From positions 124,001-188,000 of the forward strand of contig CAMDEF010000001.1 of NCBI GenBank assembly GCA_945895265.1: 64,000 nucleotides of DNA, in the 5' to 3' direction. Positions 1 to 9,619 of this stretch are shown piece by piece; positions within the stretch are counted from its first letter, which is position 1; every line of letters begins with the position of its first letter. Source of the DNA: Bordetella parapertussis (lineage in GTDB: Bacteria > Pseudomonadota > Gammaproteobacteria > Burkholderiales > Burkholderiaceae_B). Under the pieces are notes generated by a model. That model was not told the DNA's origin, did not search any database, and saw only the letters and a program-made list of their open reading frames with translations. The translations under genes and the position numbers were made by a program.

Positions 1-1
1 G

Positions 2-136
<135 letters not shown>

Positions 137-139
137 CGA

Positions 140-1120
140 TCATTCGAACCGAATGCCCGCCTTTTTAATCAGCTTGTCCATTCGGGCCGATTCTTCATCA
201 ATGAAGGCACTGAAGGCCGCTGGGCCTGAACCATCTACCAAGAGCCCAAGCGCATCTAACTGCTTTCGGATATCTGGGTCTTTAGTGAAAGCATCTAGCT
301 TGAGGGCAAGCGCTTGAGTGATCTGACTTGGTAAGCCTGCAGGGGCAACCATACCCAGCCATGTCGCCATGTCAAAACCCGAAATGCCATTCTCGTTCAA
401 CGTTGGAGTATCAGACATTAGAGGCACCCTTTTTAAAGTGGTGACCCCAAAACTTTTGAGCTGACCAGTTTTGGTAAACCGAGAGGCACTTAATACCGTA
501 TCGAACATCACTTGTACGCGCCCCGCAAGCAAATCTGTCACCGCAGGGCTACTGCCTTTATAGGCTATGTGCGAAATTTCGAGACCCGTCGCCAAGTTAA
601 AGGCCTCGGCAGAGAGATGCGAGGTCGAGCCATTTCCAAACGACGCGTAATTCAACTCTCGCGGTTTGGTTTTGGCGTAAGCGATAAATTCTTGTACGGT
701 CGTTGCAGGCACAGAGGGGTGCGCTACCAGCACCAAGGGCACTTTGACCAGCAGCGTCAGGTGCGTGAAATCGCGTTCAGGGCTATAGGGCAAGCGGTCA
801 CCGAAGCTACTACGCGCTGTCGTGAAGTCACCTGCTGAGGCCAGATATAAGGCGTAGCCATCAGCCGGCATGCGTGCAACCTGCGCCGCTGCGATCGTTC
901 CGGCAGCGCCGGGGCGGTTTTCAACGACAAACTGCTGGCCCATATTTTGCGAAAGATAGTTTGCCACCAGTCGACCAAAAATGTCACCCGCGCCACCTGG
1001 CGGATAACCTATGACCACGCGCACTGACTTGGTTGGATAGGCTGTGCCCGGGTCGGCCGCAAGGGCTACAGAAGAACATGCCGCAGCAAGTAATAGCGCC
1101 AGAGTTTGTCTTTTTTTCAT
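140..1120 (-). CDS. Bug/TctC-family periplasmic substrate-binding protein
   Basis: A 326-residue protein with a classical signal peptide (MKKRQTLALLLAAACSSVALA, cut near residue 22) followed by the Bug family signature YPTKSVRVVIGYPPGGAGD and the internal block VENRPGAAGTIAAA. Bug proteins are periplasmic receptors of tripartite tricarboxylate-type transport and bind carboxylated or aromatic ligands; hundreds of copies occur in Alcaligenaceae. No TctA/TctB membrane genes lie nearby, which is usual for Bug orphans. A GGGAG ribosome site lies about 13 bases before the ATG. It may serve the neighbouring monooxygenase pathway, but that is only positional inference. Confidence 0.93.
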   Translation of the reverse strand: MKKRQTLALLLAAACSSVALAADPGTAYPTKSVRVVIGYPPGGAGDIFGRLVANYLSQNMGQQFVVENRPGAAGTIAAAQVARMPADGYALYLASAGDFTTARSSFGDRLPYSPERDFTHLTLLVKVPLVLVAHPSVPATTVQEFIAYAKTKPRELNYASFGNGSTSHLSAEAFNLATGLEISHIAYKGSSPAVTDLLAGRVQVMFDTVLSASRFTKTGQLKSFGVTTLKRVPLMSDTPTLNENGISGFDMATWLGMVAPAGLPSQITQALALKLDAFTKDPDIRKQLDALGLLVDGSGPAAFSAFIDEESARMDKLIKKAGIRFE

Positions 1121-1258
1121 TATGGTTATGCACTCCCTTTTGGGCGATTGTACGAGCTTAGTTGCTCTATGTGCGAAACGCCTTGAGATTTTGCACTTTA
1201 CTCACAGCTTGAGCACCGCACTTTGAGATGCAACTGTCAGCAGGCGCGAAGCAGGTCG

Positions 1259-2359
1259 TTACGTCTCATAAACCGCCATCGTTGCACGAATAAAGTCATT
1301 CAAATTGAAGTCACGCTCAGCTCGCGCACGCGCCTGCGCGCCCACCACACTCAGTCGAGCAGGGTTAGCCAGGATATTTAACAAAACAACCTTGATCGAC
1401 TCAGGACTACGTACCGGAACAATCCAGCCCTCGCGATCGTTACAAACGTTTTCGGGTAAGCCACCGGCCTGCGTGACAAGAACCGGCAATCCCATCGCCA
1501 TCTTCTCTCGGCAGGCAAACGACAAAGCCTCGTGGTACGACAATACAAAGCCCAAATCGCACGCCGATAACACAGCACGCACGTCGTCGACCAAGCCCAA
1601 AAAACTCAGATGGGTGCACACACCATGGGCGGCTGCCCGAGCACGCAGGTATTCGTCAGGTTGATCTCCAATCACTGCAACGTGAAAATGTTTTCGTTGC
1701 TCAGGCTCAAGCAGTGACAGCGCGTGTACTAAATCCAGCCAACCTTTCGCCTCATGTGTTCCGCTAGCGCTTCCCAAAACAATCTTATCTTGAACCTCTA
1801 GTTCAAAAAACTGGGCGCGTAACCGCGTCTTCTCGACTTGACTGACTGGCGAGAAATATTGAGTGTCAATGCCGTGTCTGATCGTTGATATTGGTCGTTT
1901 CTTATAGGGCGAGTTCAACAACATCCCTTTGATATAGTCGCTCACAGCAATCACATGGTCAGTCGAAAAACGCGCCCGCAAATGATGTCCAACACTCGTG
2001 ACCCCGCGATCATTATGTTTGGTATAAATCACGCGCGGCGAACATCCCAAGCCAACCAGCGCGAGCATCACCTGCTTGTGATCAGACGAGCCGTTGACGT
2101 GTATCACGTCAAAATTTTCTTTCGAGATCAGTGCACGTAACGCCGCACGCGCCGAAAACCATGAAGATGGCCGAGTCGTAAAAGACATATCAACTGTCTG
2201 AACATCAGCAATTGCAGAAGCACGCTTGAAAAGGCGACTAGTCGCCGGGCAGGCCACAAAAAGATTATGTGTCGCTTTCATGCCAAGCAATAAGCTCACA
2301 ATATAAGTAACATGCCCCCCGCCAATGCCTGGATGAAAGTTTGTAAACAATATTTTCAT
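1259..2359 (-). CDS. Glycosyltransferase, GT4-like (GT-B fold)
   Basis: A 366-residue protein starting MKILFTNFHPGIGGG, the N-terminal glycine-rich acceptor motif of GT-B glycosyltransferases. In the C-terminal half it has the donor-binding region LGSASGTHEAKGW and the E-x7-E-type loop FACREKMAMGLPVLVTQAGG. It should add a sugar to a lipid-linked or LPS core acceptor at the inner membrane. The divergent neighbour is an O-antigen ligase, which supports a role in LPS or O-antigen assembly. Donor and acceptor sugars cannot be told from the sequence. There are no membrane segments. Confidence 0.88.
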   Translation of the reverse strand: MKILFTNFHPGIGGGHVTYIVSLLLGMKATHNLFVACPATSRLFKRASAIADVQTVDMSFTTRPSSWFSARAALRALISKENFDVIHVNGSSDHKQVMLALVGLGCSPRVIYTKHNDRGVTSVGHHLRARFSTDHVIAVSDYIKGMLLNSPYKKRPISTIRHGIDTQYFSPVSQVEKTRLRAQFFELEVQDKIVLGSASGTHEAKGWLDLVHALSLLEPEQRKHFHVAVIGDQPDEYLRARAAAHGVCTHLSFLGLVDDVRAVLSACDLGFVLSYHEALSFACREKMAMGLPVLVTQAGGLPENVCNDREGWIVPVRSPESIKVVLLNILANPARLSVVGAQARARAERDFNLNDFIRATMAVYET

Positions 2360-2668
2360 TGATTCAGTTCTGCGGGCTAGTTTTATTGATCAGCAATTAC
2401 ATCTCAAGGTACAAAGTCGTCGGACTATGCTGCGACGCACAAACCACGCGGGCATACTGGCAAAAGCCATCGGATAACTGACAGTTAACTGACGAAATAC
2501 TGGCGGATTCTACCTTGACTGTCACTACCTAATTACCCTTAGGCTAAACAGCGCCTATGAGTACAGGAATCAGGCTCCACGGTACAAATTACCACGTTGG
2601 CACAGACTCAAAACCACACACAAGAACGTGTATGATCCAACGGTAAATTTTTACACTTAGGTACTCGT
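2360..2668. other. Intergenic region between divergent polysaccharide genes
   Basis: This 309-bp gap must hold the promoters of both the glycosyltransferase (minus) and the O-antigen ligase (plus). A TATGAT hexamer at 2631-2636 is a possible -10 for the plus gene, but no good -35 sits at 16-18 bp. No open reading frame or clear dyad was seen. Confidence 0.4.
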
Positions 2669-3958
2669 TTGGTCGCGCGCCCTCTTTGCACTGCCCAACA
2701 ACGCCTTGGCTCGTTTTTAGTCACGGTATTGATTGCAGCCATGCCCATCACCCTGCTGACGGATTTTGCCCGCGCGAGCACGGTTTTTTATATTTTGGCA
2801 GCTATCAGCGCGATTATTTGTGTGTCACGAACCGGCGGCTATCAGGCCGTATTGAGCGACTGGAAAGACTATCGTGGCTTAGCTGCAGCGCTATTTGTAT
2901 CGTTAGTCGTCATTACCATCGCTGCGACGCGGGGCACCATCAGAATCGACAACGAAATCGAGCGCGCGCTGCGCGTAAGTGTGGGCACTTTTCTTATCTT
3001 AGGCGCCTGTTTGTCTCTCATCCCGCAGTGGTTGCGTCAAGCAACCTGGGGGTTGGTCATTGCGACTTGGGCAGCCACGGGGTATGCCCTTTGGTACGCG
3101 TTACCGACCTTTCGGCGGCCGCTTGAGGTGCCTCAACACAACGCAGTGTCGTACGGTAATTTGCTACTAATGATGGCAGCACTAGCCACGTTTTCGATTG
3201 GCTGGCGGTTGACGCGCTTTCGTAAGACCGAAATTGCCTTTAAAGTCTTGACGATGGCAGTTGGCCTGCTTGGCTTCATCACGACCCAGACACGAGGCGG
3301 TTGGTTGGTCGTCCCATTTTTTATCCTGATTGGCTGGGTACTGGCAACAGGCAAAACCAGTCTGCGTAAATTATTGATTCCTGCGTTGATCGCCATACTC
3401 GTTTCTGGCGCGATTTCAGCCTCGAGCCCGATTCTGCGCCAACGCATGCATCAGATGGTGACACAAACAGCCGAATGTTTAACAAATCCGTTAGCGATTT
3501 CATCAGAATGCGGTCGCTTACAACTTTGGCACGCCTCTTGGCTGATGTTCAAAGACAACCCACTGTTTGGTAATGGCACCATACAAGTCTTTGGCGCCAA
3601 GCTAGAGAGCTATTGGCGTCAGGGCATTGTGTCAGATTTTGTTTACAAACAAGGATTTGGTGAACCGCACAATGACATGCTCTTCAGCATGGCCAGTCAT
3701 GGCCTGTTTGGGTTAACAGCTCTCTTACTGATGTACGCTGCACCAATCTGGATCTTCACTCGGCGCTTGCGGGCGCAGGTGCCGCAACCTGCAAGGGTCG
3801 CGGCAGCAATGGGCTTAGCGCTATGTCTGGGATTTTTTATCTTTGGCTGGACAGAACTCATGATGCGCAGCATTCGCACCATCGGCTTTTATGCGATGAC
3901 AATCGCCTGGTTAGTCGCCCTGTCGGATGAAAAGTTTTTAGGGCGTCACGAACACTAA
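2669..3958 (+). CDS. O-antigen ligase / Wzy-type polymerase family membrane protein
   Basis: A 429-residue polytopic membrane protein with about ten hydrophobic segments and a large periplasmic loop near residues 260-340. The loop contains RLQLWHASWLMFKDNPLFGNG and a later EPHND, matching the Wzy_C / O-antigen ligase pattern (arginine and histidine residues needed for catalysis). It should join O-antigen or related glycan to lipid A-core at the periplasmic face. The first possible start is TTG at 2669; an ATG at 2741 would drop 24 residues and cut into the first membrane segment, so TTG is kept with moderate certainty. Ligase and polymerase cannot be separated by sequence alone. Confidence 0.87.
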   Translation: MVARPLCTAQQRLGSFLVTVLIAAMPITLLTDFARASTVFYILAAISAIICVSRTGGYQAVLSDWKDYRGLAAALFVSLVVITIAATRGTIRIDNEIERALRVSVGTFLILGACLSLIPQWLRQATWGLVIATWAATGYALWYALPTFRRPLEVPQHNAVSYGNLLLMMAALATFSIGWRLTRFRKTEIAFKVLTMAVGLLGFITTQTRGGWLVVPFFILIGWVLATGKTSLRKLLIPALIAILVSGAISASSPILRQRMHQMVTQTAECLTNPLAISSECGRLQLWHASWLMFKDNPLFGNGTIQVFGAKLESYWRQGIVSDFVYKQGFGEPHNDMLFSMASHGLFGLTALLLMYAAPIWIFTRRLRAQVPQPARVAAAMGLALCLGFFIFGWTELMMRSIRTIGFYAMTIAWLVALSDEKFLGRHEH

Positions 3959-4039
3959 CTCCTAAAAAAACCCAGTCGCCTCGCTCAAGTACAAAATCGC
4001 ATGTAAAGTGACTCAAAACAATTTCTAGGAGCAACCCGC

Positions 4040-4786
4040 ATGAAGCCCGTCATACTCGTTACCGGTGCGAGCCGTGGTATTGGTGCTGCCACAGCCCTAC
4101 TTGCCGCAACCAAAGGCTATGCCGTCGCCGTTAACTATGCAAGCAACGCGCAAGCCGCTGAAAGCATTGTGGCTCAAATTCGTGCTCAGAGCGGCACCGC
4201 AATCGCCGTGCAGGCTGATGTCGCCGACGAAGCGCAGGTGCAGGCCATGTTTAAAAAGGTGGACGCCGAATTAGGCCCTCTGAGCGCCTTAGTCAATAAT
4301 GCTGGGATCGTGGATGTCACAGCACGGGTCGACGAGATCAGTGTCGCACGCTGGCAACGCATGTTCAATATCACCGTCTTAGGCACCTTTCTTTGCAGCC
4401 GTGAGGCCGTCAAGCGCATGAGCACACGCCACGGCGGAAAAGGCGGTGCCATCGTCAACGTATCTAGCGCCGCAGCGCGGATCGGCGCCCCAGGGCAATA
4501 TGTGGATTACGCATCAGCTAAAGGCGCCGTCGACACGTTTACGGTCGGCTTGGGCAAAGAGGTCGCCAATGAAGGGATTCGGGTGAACTCTGTCAGGCCG
4601 GGCCTCATTGATACAGAAATTCATGCCTCGGGCGGAATCCCTAACCGCGTGCGTGAACTTGAACACCTTGTGCCGATGAAACGAGGCGGCACAGCACTTG
4701 AAGTCGCGCAGGGCATTATCTGGCTTGTTTCAGACGAAGCGAGCTATGTCACCACAACAATACTAGACGTTGCTGGCGGGCGCTAG
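4040..4786 (+). CDS. Short-chain dehydrogenase/reductase (FabG-like SDR)
   Basis: A 248-residue classical SDR. It has the nucleotide-binding motif TGASRGIG at residues 8-15, the NNAG motif, the catalytic Ser (VNVSSAAARIG) and the Tyr-x3-Lys pair in YVDYASAKGAV. The arginine-rich position after the Rossmann beta-2 strand is missing (NYASNAQAA), so cofactor choice is open. It belongs to the 3-oxoacyl-reductase/glucose-dehydrogenase-like group and oxidises or reduces a hydroxyl/ketone. A strong AGGAGCAACCCGC ribosome site precedes the ATG. It is followed at short distance by DUF1993 and MaoC genes, probably as one operon. Confidence 0.9.
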   Translation: MKPVILVTGASRGIGAATALLAATKGYAVAVNYASNAQAAESIVAQIRAQSGTAIAVQADVADEAQVQAMFKKVDAELGPLSALVNNAGIVDVTARVDEISVARWQRMFNITVLGTFLCSREAVKRMSTRHGGKGGAIVNVSSAAARIGAPGQYVDYASAKGAVDTFTVGLGKEVANEGIRVNSVRPGLIDTEIHASGGIPNRVRELEHLVPMKRGGTALEVAQGIIWLVSDEASYVTTTILDVAGGR

Positions 4787-4834
4787 CAACGTCTCATTTA
4801 TTCTGTTCACTTACCTCTAACATATCGGAATCCT

Positions 4835-5344
4835 ATGTCTGTTTCTATCTACACCGCAACCGTTCCTGTTTTAAAGCAGATGCTCTTGGCACTCAGCGAC
4901 GTGCTCAAAAAAGGCGAGCAGTATGCCGAACAGCGAAAATTCGATTCGGCAACATTGTTGCAATCGCGCTTGTTTCCCGACATGCTTGCGCTTGTTCGCC
5001 AAGTGCAAATTGCCTGTGATTTTGCAAAAAGCGTGCCTTCACGTATCGCGGGCGTTGAAGTCGCAGCCTACGAAGATACTGAACAGAGCTTTGCTGAACT
5101 ACAGCAACGTATTGCAAAAACCCTAGGACTGATCGACGGCTTTACCGCCGCTCAATTAGAGGGCAGCGCCGTCAAAGAGATTGTGTTACGCCCTGGTACC
5201 CCGAAAGAGAAAAAACTATCGGTCGAAGATTACGCTCTGAAATACGGCATGCCGCAATTTTTCTTTCATGTCACAACGGCGTACAACTTGCTACGACACA
5301 ATGGAGTCGAGGTCGGTAAGAAAGATTTTATGGGTTCATACTAA
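4835..5344 (+). CDS. DUF1993 family protein
   Basis: A 169-residue soluble protein matching the DUF1993 family across its full length: an early helical region MSVSIYTATVPVLKQMLLAL, an internal SRLFPDMLALVRQVQIA and a C-terminal FFFHVTTAYNLLRHNGVEVG. The fold is a four-helix bundle related to DinB-like proteins; no reaction is established. It lies 48 bp after the SDR and 15 bp before the MaoC gene, so the three are likely co-transcribed. Confidence 0.85.
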   Translation: MSVSIYTATVPVLKQMLLALSDVLKKGEQYAEQRKFDSATLLQSRLFPDMLALVRQVQIACDFAKSVPSRIAGVEVAAYEDTEQSFAELQQRIAKTLGLIDGFTAAQLEGSAVKEIVLRPGTPKEKKLSVEDYALKYGMPQFFFHVTTAYNLLRHNGVEVGKKDFMGSY

Positions 5345-5359
5345 TCAAGGAATATTCAC

Positions 5360-5830
5360 ATGACAACCGCAACACCAGCAGTCAGGGGCCGTTATTTTGA
5401 AGACTTTGAAGTGGGTGCAGAGTTCGTGACGCCCGCGCGCACGATCACCAGCACAGACATCGTTAATTTTGCTTGTTTGTCAGGCGATTTTAACGAGGTA
5501 CATACAAATTTTGAATACTGCAAAACGACACAATTTGGCGAACCCATTGCGCATGGCCCATTGATTTATGGTGTTGCCGGTGGCTTGCAATATGCCAGCG
5601 GTATTAATGACGGCACACTACTGGCATTGCTACAGATTGATAAATGGCGCTTGCTTGCACCAGTTAAACACGGCGATACCATTCGGATGAAATCAACGGT
5701 CATTGAAAAAAAAGAATCAAGCAAACCCGACCGAGGGACCATTACCTTTAAGCGCAACATTGTGAATCAGCATGACACAACCGTACAAGAAATGATCGCG
5801 ACGATCTTGTATCGGCGTCGGCCTCGGTAA
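5360..5830 (+). CDS. MaoC-like (R)-specific hydratase / hot-dog dehydratase
   Basis: A 156-residue hot-dog-fold protein. The hydratase-2 motif appears as FACLSGDFNEVHTNFEYCK followed by FGEPIAHGPLIYG; the aspartate and histidine of this motif are catalytic in MaoC/PhaJ hydratases, which add water to enoyl-CoA. In this enzyme the spacing D-FNEVH fits the active form. The ribosome site AAGGA sits nine bases before ATG. Its neighbours (SDR, DUF1993) suggest a small acyl-CoA side pathway, but the substrate is not known. Its stop lies one base from the convergent exonuclease stop. Confidence 0.88.
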   Translation: MTTATPAVRGRYFEDFEVGAEFVTPARTITSTDIVNFACLSGDFNEVHTNFEYCKTTQFGEPIAHGPLIYGVAGGLQYASGINDGTLLALLQIDKWRLLAPVKHGDTIRMKSTVIEKKESSKPDRGTITFKRNIVNQHDTTVQEMIATILYRRRPR

Positions 5831-5831
5831 A

Positions 5832-6494
5832 TTATGGCCGAATCCAAGCCGCAGCTTTAGCCAAACGTGTCATCCCCCGCCACGTTTGCGTCTCTTGTCT
5901 GATCGCAGGCCACAGTCTCAGCAATAACTCCGCCGTTGCAAAAGCGTCAGAAGCGGCCTGATGACGTACGGCACATTCAATATTGAAATGTGCCAACCAG
6001 TCATCCAACGCCTTCGCACGCGAATTACCGCCAAATAAGCGAGCGAGCGGTTCTACATCGAGCCAATCGACTTTGAGAGGAGATAAATGGTGTGATCGAT
6101 AAGCACGCTGAATCATCTCTGCATCGAACGCAGCGTGATACGCAAGGAGCGGGGACGCCCCTACCCAAGCACGAAATTTTTCAAGAGCAACCACTGGTGC
6201 TTCACCCTCGGTTTGCGCGTGCTCACCGATATGGTGGATCAAGATATTATTTCTATCAGAGGGCCGATCTTGCCTTAAGACCACCTCAAAACTATCGCCG
6301 ATCGCCACGCGCAAGTTTTTAGTCAAAGGATCGCGGTGCAAGGCAACGGCAGCAATGGCCAATAAACGATCCTTTGCTGGATTCAAACCCGTCGTCTCAA
6401 CATCCACCATAATCCATCGCTCAGATACGGTCGAGCGACGAGCAACTTCATCGCCCCACAAAGTTCTGAGTGAATGAAGGAAACTATCGAACAT
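5832..6494 (-). CDS. DEDDh 3'-5' exonuclease (DnaQ/PolC epsilon-like)
   Basis: A 220-residue protein with the Exo I motif MVDVETTGLNP, an Exo II region around YHAAFDAEMIQRAY and the Exo III motif RHQAASDAFATAELLLR, giving a complete DEDDh set for two-metal hydrolysis of 3' ends. It overlaps the upstream CBS/DUF294 gene by 11 bp, so the two are translated together. This gene pair is common in Proteobacteria, often beside the acetate permease actP. Its biological role in that context is not settled; it is unlikely to be the replicative epsilon subunit itself. Confidence 0.9.
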   Translation of the reverse strand: MFDSFLHSLRTLWGDEVARRSTVSERWIMVDVETTGLNPAKDRLLAIAAVALHRDPLTKNLRVAIGDSFEVVLRQDRPSDRNNILIHHIGEHAQTEGEAPVVALEKFRAWVGASPLLAYHAAFDAEMIQRAYRSHHLSPLKVDWLDVEPLARLFGGNSRAKALDDWLAHFNIECAVRHQAASDAFATAELLLRLWPAIRQETQTWRGMTRLAKAAAWIRP

Positions 6495-8364
6495 AGTCGA
6501 GCTCTAGCCGCTGCTGTAACGAACGAATTCTGGCCATCGACTCTTTCAGAATACTGCGGTCAACCGCGTTCAAGCTGTCGACATCAATCGCATTAGGATT
6601 ACCAGCGATTGCATCATGATCCATTTGAATGGCCAGACGCAGTGTTTGTAAAAATTGAAACGCGGCAATCCAAGTATCCGTTTCTGTTTGAGCCAGCCCC
6701 AAGGCTCGCCCAATTGCTGCCAATCGATCTTGCGTGTTGAGTTCTTCAATGCCTAGAGCCAAGGCGTAAATACGCGCTGTTTCTACGACAATCGCTGTAC
6801 CTTGGAGCTTCAAGTCAATGATCGACTTACCCTCTAGTGTCTTGGTCTCTAAACTACCCACCCAGTTCAGTGGTACATGATTCGCAAGTGCTGCATCTGC
6901 CAACAACTTGATAAAGCGTGGCGTGCGCGCCGCGGCAGTTTTCACCTTTTCTCTCAGACTTTTGAGTAAATCTACATTACCTGCCAAGCCTCGAAAGTCA
7001 AAAAATATTCCTGCTTTTAGTAAATCCTCTGGGTAGCCATGCTCAATCCAATGCATGAAGCGCGTTCTCCATTCGTCAACGGTTAAGCATAGAGAAGCAT
7101 TACTTGCCATGATGTTACCCTTGCAAAGCGGATAGCCGCAAACGTCAAGCGCATCGTTGACCTCTTTCGCGAAGGTCAAATACCTATTTTTTTCGTTGAG
7201 ATTGTCAGACTGCTGATACAGCAGCGCATTATCTTGATCGGTCGCGATCGTTTGCTCACTACGACCTTCTGAACCAAGTGAAATCCAAACAAAAGAGTTC
7301 AAAGCAAGGCCATGAGACTGGGCGAGCAGGGTAATCAAGCGCTCTGTCAAAACATCGTTTAAATGACTGACTAAAAACGTTAACTGTCGAGCACTCACCC
7401 CCTGCCCTAATAAGTTACGGGCGAACCTTCGAATATTTGAAGCACACTCTTTGAGCCCAGCCACATCATCAGCTTGGCGAATCAGGGAACTAATGGTTCC
7501 AAGAGACTGGCGCTGTAGAGCGAACAAATCTCTTTCTGCGATCAAACCGACAACACGGTTTCGCAAATCAACAATCGGAACATGACGAATCTCAAAGCGC
7601 GACATCATCACTGCCGCAGACTCTGCCGTGTGATCAACCGTCAGCGTCTTGACCTTTTTCGACATTACCTGACCGATGGGGGTGTCAAGGTTCAAGCCGG
7701 CCAACGTGACGCGGTCAAGCACGTCATAGCGCGTCAGAATTCCTATCATTGATCCTTCTTCTGACACGATTAACATTGAACCCACCCTCTTTCTATGCAT
7801 CACCGTCAAGGCATCGCGTAATGGCGTTTGCGCAGTGGTTGTGATGGGCGTACGACGAATAAGATCTCCGAGGCGAGTTTCTAAGGATTGCTCTAGCAAA
7901 GCCTTAGACGCGAAGTTGTTTCGTAAGGCCTGGCGCGATTGCTCTAGCAACATCCAAACGCTGTTATGAATGAAATCTCGAAAAGGTTTAGAGCGATCAA
8001 CTAACGTTTGCATCACTGCCGCAGGAAGCGTCAAACAGAAACAATCTCCGATTGCGACGTAGATTGCAGCGACAGGCTTGGCTGCCAGACTTGCGCTGAC
8101 AGAAAACAGTTCGCCCGCTTCGAGTTCGAAAGCTGAATCACTGAGCCCTAGGGAAGTACGCTTTTCGGAAACACGCCCTTGACGGATCAGATAGAGACAG
8201 GCGGGCGGGCCGTCTGCAGGCGAAAGAATGACTTCATTGGGCGCGAAATACACTTCGCTCGAGCATTCAATAAATAAATCAACATCCTCGAGCGCCATGC
8301 CTGAAAAGGGCAAGCGCAACATCAACTGTTGTCTTAGATTTTGAACGAGACTCGAAGAAATCAT
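6484..8364 (-). CDS. cNMP-binding / CBS / DUF294 nucleotidyltransferase-like protein
   Basis: The open frame extends back to 8532, but the ATG at 8364 is preferred because it has a strong site (AAGGGGGT) eight bases ahead and begins the conserved part MISSSLVQNLRQQL. The resulting 626 residues hold a cNMP-binding domain (about 15-135), two CBS repeats (about 160-285; RRTPITTTAQTPLRDALTVM and MSKKVKTLTVDHT), a DUF294 nucleotidyltransferase-like domain with SLGSEGRSEQTIATDQDNA, and a DUF294_C helical domain. The GSxxR-x6-D pattern resembles GlnD/GlnE-type uridylyltransferases. It probably senses nucleotides and modifies a partner. It is translationally coupled to the exonuclease. Confidence 0.88.
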   Translation of the reverse strand: MISSSLVQNLRQQLMLRLPFSGMALEDVDLFIECSSEVYFAPNEVILSPADGPPACLYLIRQGRVSEKRTSLGLSDSAFELEAGELFSVSASLAAKPVAAIYVAIGDCFCLTLPAAVMQTLVDRSKPFRDFIHNSVWMLLEQSRQALRNNFASKALLEQSLETRLGDLIRRTPITTTAQTPLRDALTVMHRKRVGSMLIVSEEGSMIGILTRYDVLDRVTLAGLNLDTPIGQVMSKKVKTLTVDHTAESAAVMMSRFEIRHVPIVDLRNRVVGLIAERDLFALQRQSLGTISSLIRQADDVAGLKECASNIRRFARNLLGQGVSARQLTFLVSHLNDVLTERLITLLAQSHGLALNSFVWISLGSEGRSEQTIATDQDNALLYQQSDNLNEKNRYLTFAKEVNDALDVCGYPLCKGNIMASNASLCLTVDEWRTRFMHWIEHGYPEDLLKAGIFFDFRGLAGNVDLLKSLREKVKTAAARTPRFIKLLADAALANHVPLNWVGSLETKTLEGKSIIDLKLQGTAIVVETARIYALALGIEELNTQDRLAAIGRALGLAQTETDTWIAAFQFLQTLRLAIQMDHDAIAGNPNAIDVDSLNAVDRSILKESMARIRSLQQRLELDYVR

Positions 8365-8579
8365 GGCCACCCCCTTCTTGTGGGTACGAACACTGACTGG
8401 GCGATACCTTATTATGAACCCTAGACTCCGCTCTGTGTTGATTTGCCCAAGTGCGCACCCCAAAGGCGGTACCGCTAAACACTGAGGCTGCTGAACTGGA
8501 GGCTCTACTTGCTCTAAACTATTTGTCCCCAATGACCAGACGTGACCCCTCTTTCTTTATAGCCATCTATACCCTACCC

Positions 8580-9239
8580 ATGTGCAGCCACTACAAGCCC
8601 GTTACCCAAGTCAACCGATTACGCCAAGCGTTTAAGCTAGGCCCGCTTGAGCATATCGGCAAGCCTGACATGTGGCCGGGCTATGAAGGGCTATTTATCC
8701 GCCCTCACCCGTACGCTGAGGTTGGCGACGAGGCCGTCCCCGCGCGCGAGGCACTGACTGGCCACTGGGGCTTGATTCCGCATTGGTCTAAAGATGGCAA
8801 GGTCAAGGGCACGTTTAACGCGCGTAGTGAAACGATTGCTGAAAAGCCCACGTTTCGCGATGCCTGGAAAAAGGGTCAACGATGCATTATTCCGGCGCTG
8901 TCTGTGTTTGAGCCTGATTGGCGCACGGGTAAAGCCGTAGCAGCTGAGGTCTCACGGGCCGATGATGAACCCATGGGCATCGCGGGAATATGGTCGACTT
9001 GGCGCTCACCGACTGGTTGGATAGACAGCTACACCATGCTCACAGTCAATGCAGATGACCACCCTGTATTTAAGCTATTACACAAGCAACAAGACGAAAA
9101 GCGCATGGTAGTGATCTTGAACCCTGACAGCTACGAGACTTGGCTGAAAGGTTCACTATCAGACGTCACTCCACTGATTAGGCAATGCCCTGCTGAGGTT
9201 CTTCAGTTTCAAAGTCAAATTCCGAAACAGATCCCATAA
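8580..9239 (+). CDS. YedK/HMCES-type SOS response-associated peptidase
   Basis: The frame is open upstream, but the ATG at 8580 is chosen because it gives MCSHYKPV, placing the catalytic cysteine at position 2 as the SRAP family requires. The 219-residue protein carries GTFNARSETI (Asn/Arg pocket), RCIIPALSVFEPDW (glutamate) and NADDHPVFKLLHKQQDEKRM (histidine). SRAP proteins form a covalent link with abasic sites in single-stranded DNA and shield them from strand breaks. Its 3' end overlaps that of a convergent membrane-protein gene by 81 bp. Confidence 0.93.
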   Translation: MCSHYKPVTQVNRLRQAFKLGPLEHIGKPDMWPGYEGLFIRPHPYAEVGDEAVPAREALTGHWGLIPHWSKDGKVKGTFNARSETIAEKPTFRDAWKKGQRCIIPALSVFEPDWRTGKAVAAEVSRADDEPMGIAGIWSTWRSPTGWIDSYTMLTVNADDHPVFKLLHKQQDEKRMVVILNPDSYETWLKGSLSDVTPLIRQCPAEVLQFQSQIPKQIP

Positions 9240-9617
9240 AATTATCGAGAGTCGTCCAATGACTGAAGTTAGCGTTGTTGACAAAATAAAGCACGAAAAT
9301 ACGAGAACTAATCTGTCTACGACTGCAAATGATGTGTTGATTTCAGACGATATCGCGGCAACTGGTCCGATCTGCGAGATGAAAAAGAGACTAATCATTA
9401 AACCAGTGATGGCTGATAAGCATTTCAAAACCACCGGTGAATTGTGCTCCCAAACCACTATTGCCGCTGCCAGTGGGTAGGCGAAAATAGAATAAATAAC
9501 TACGTTACCCAGATAATAAGGCCGTACACCGACAAGAGACCCGTCAGAGTAAAACGCCACTCCTAAAGCCATTGAAAGAAAAGTGACAACAGCGGCTAGC
9601 AAGAATTTTTTACCCAT
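9159..9617 (-). CDS. Small polytopic membrane protein, unknown
   Basis: A 152-residue protein with about four hydrophobic segments (near 5-25, 38-58, 66-88 and 100-125) and a basic tail (RNLTLKLKNLSRALP). I do not recognise a family. It is the last gene of a three-gene operon: the ATG lies two bases after the stop of the 196-residue gene, which itself lies just after the WYL regulator. The tail-to-tail overlap of 81 bp with the yedK-like gene is unusually long, so the true C-terminus is the least certain part. Confidence 0.65.
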   Translation of the reverse strand: MGKKFLLAAVVTFLSMALGVAFYSDGSLVGVRPYYLGNVVIYSIFAYPLAAAIVVWEHNSPVVLKCLSAITGLMISLFFISQIGPVAAISSEINTSFAVVDRLVLVFSCFILSTTLTSVIGRLSIILWDLFRNLTLKLKNLSRALPNQWSDV

Positions 9618-9619
9618 TT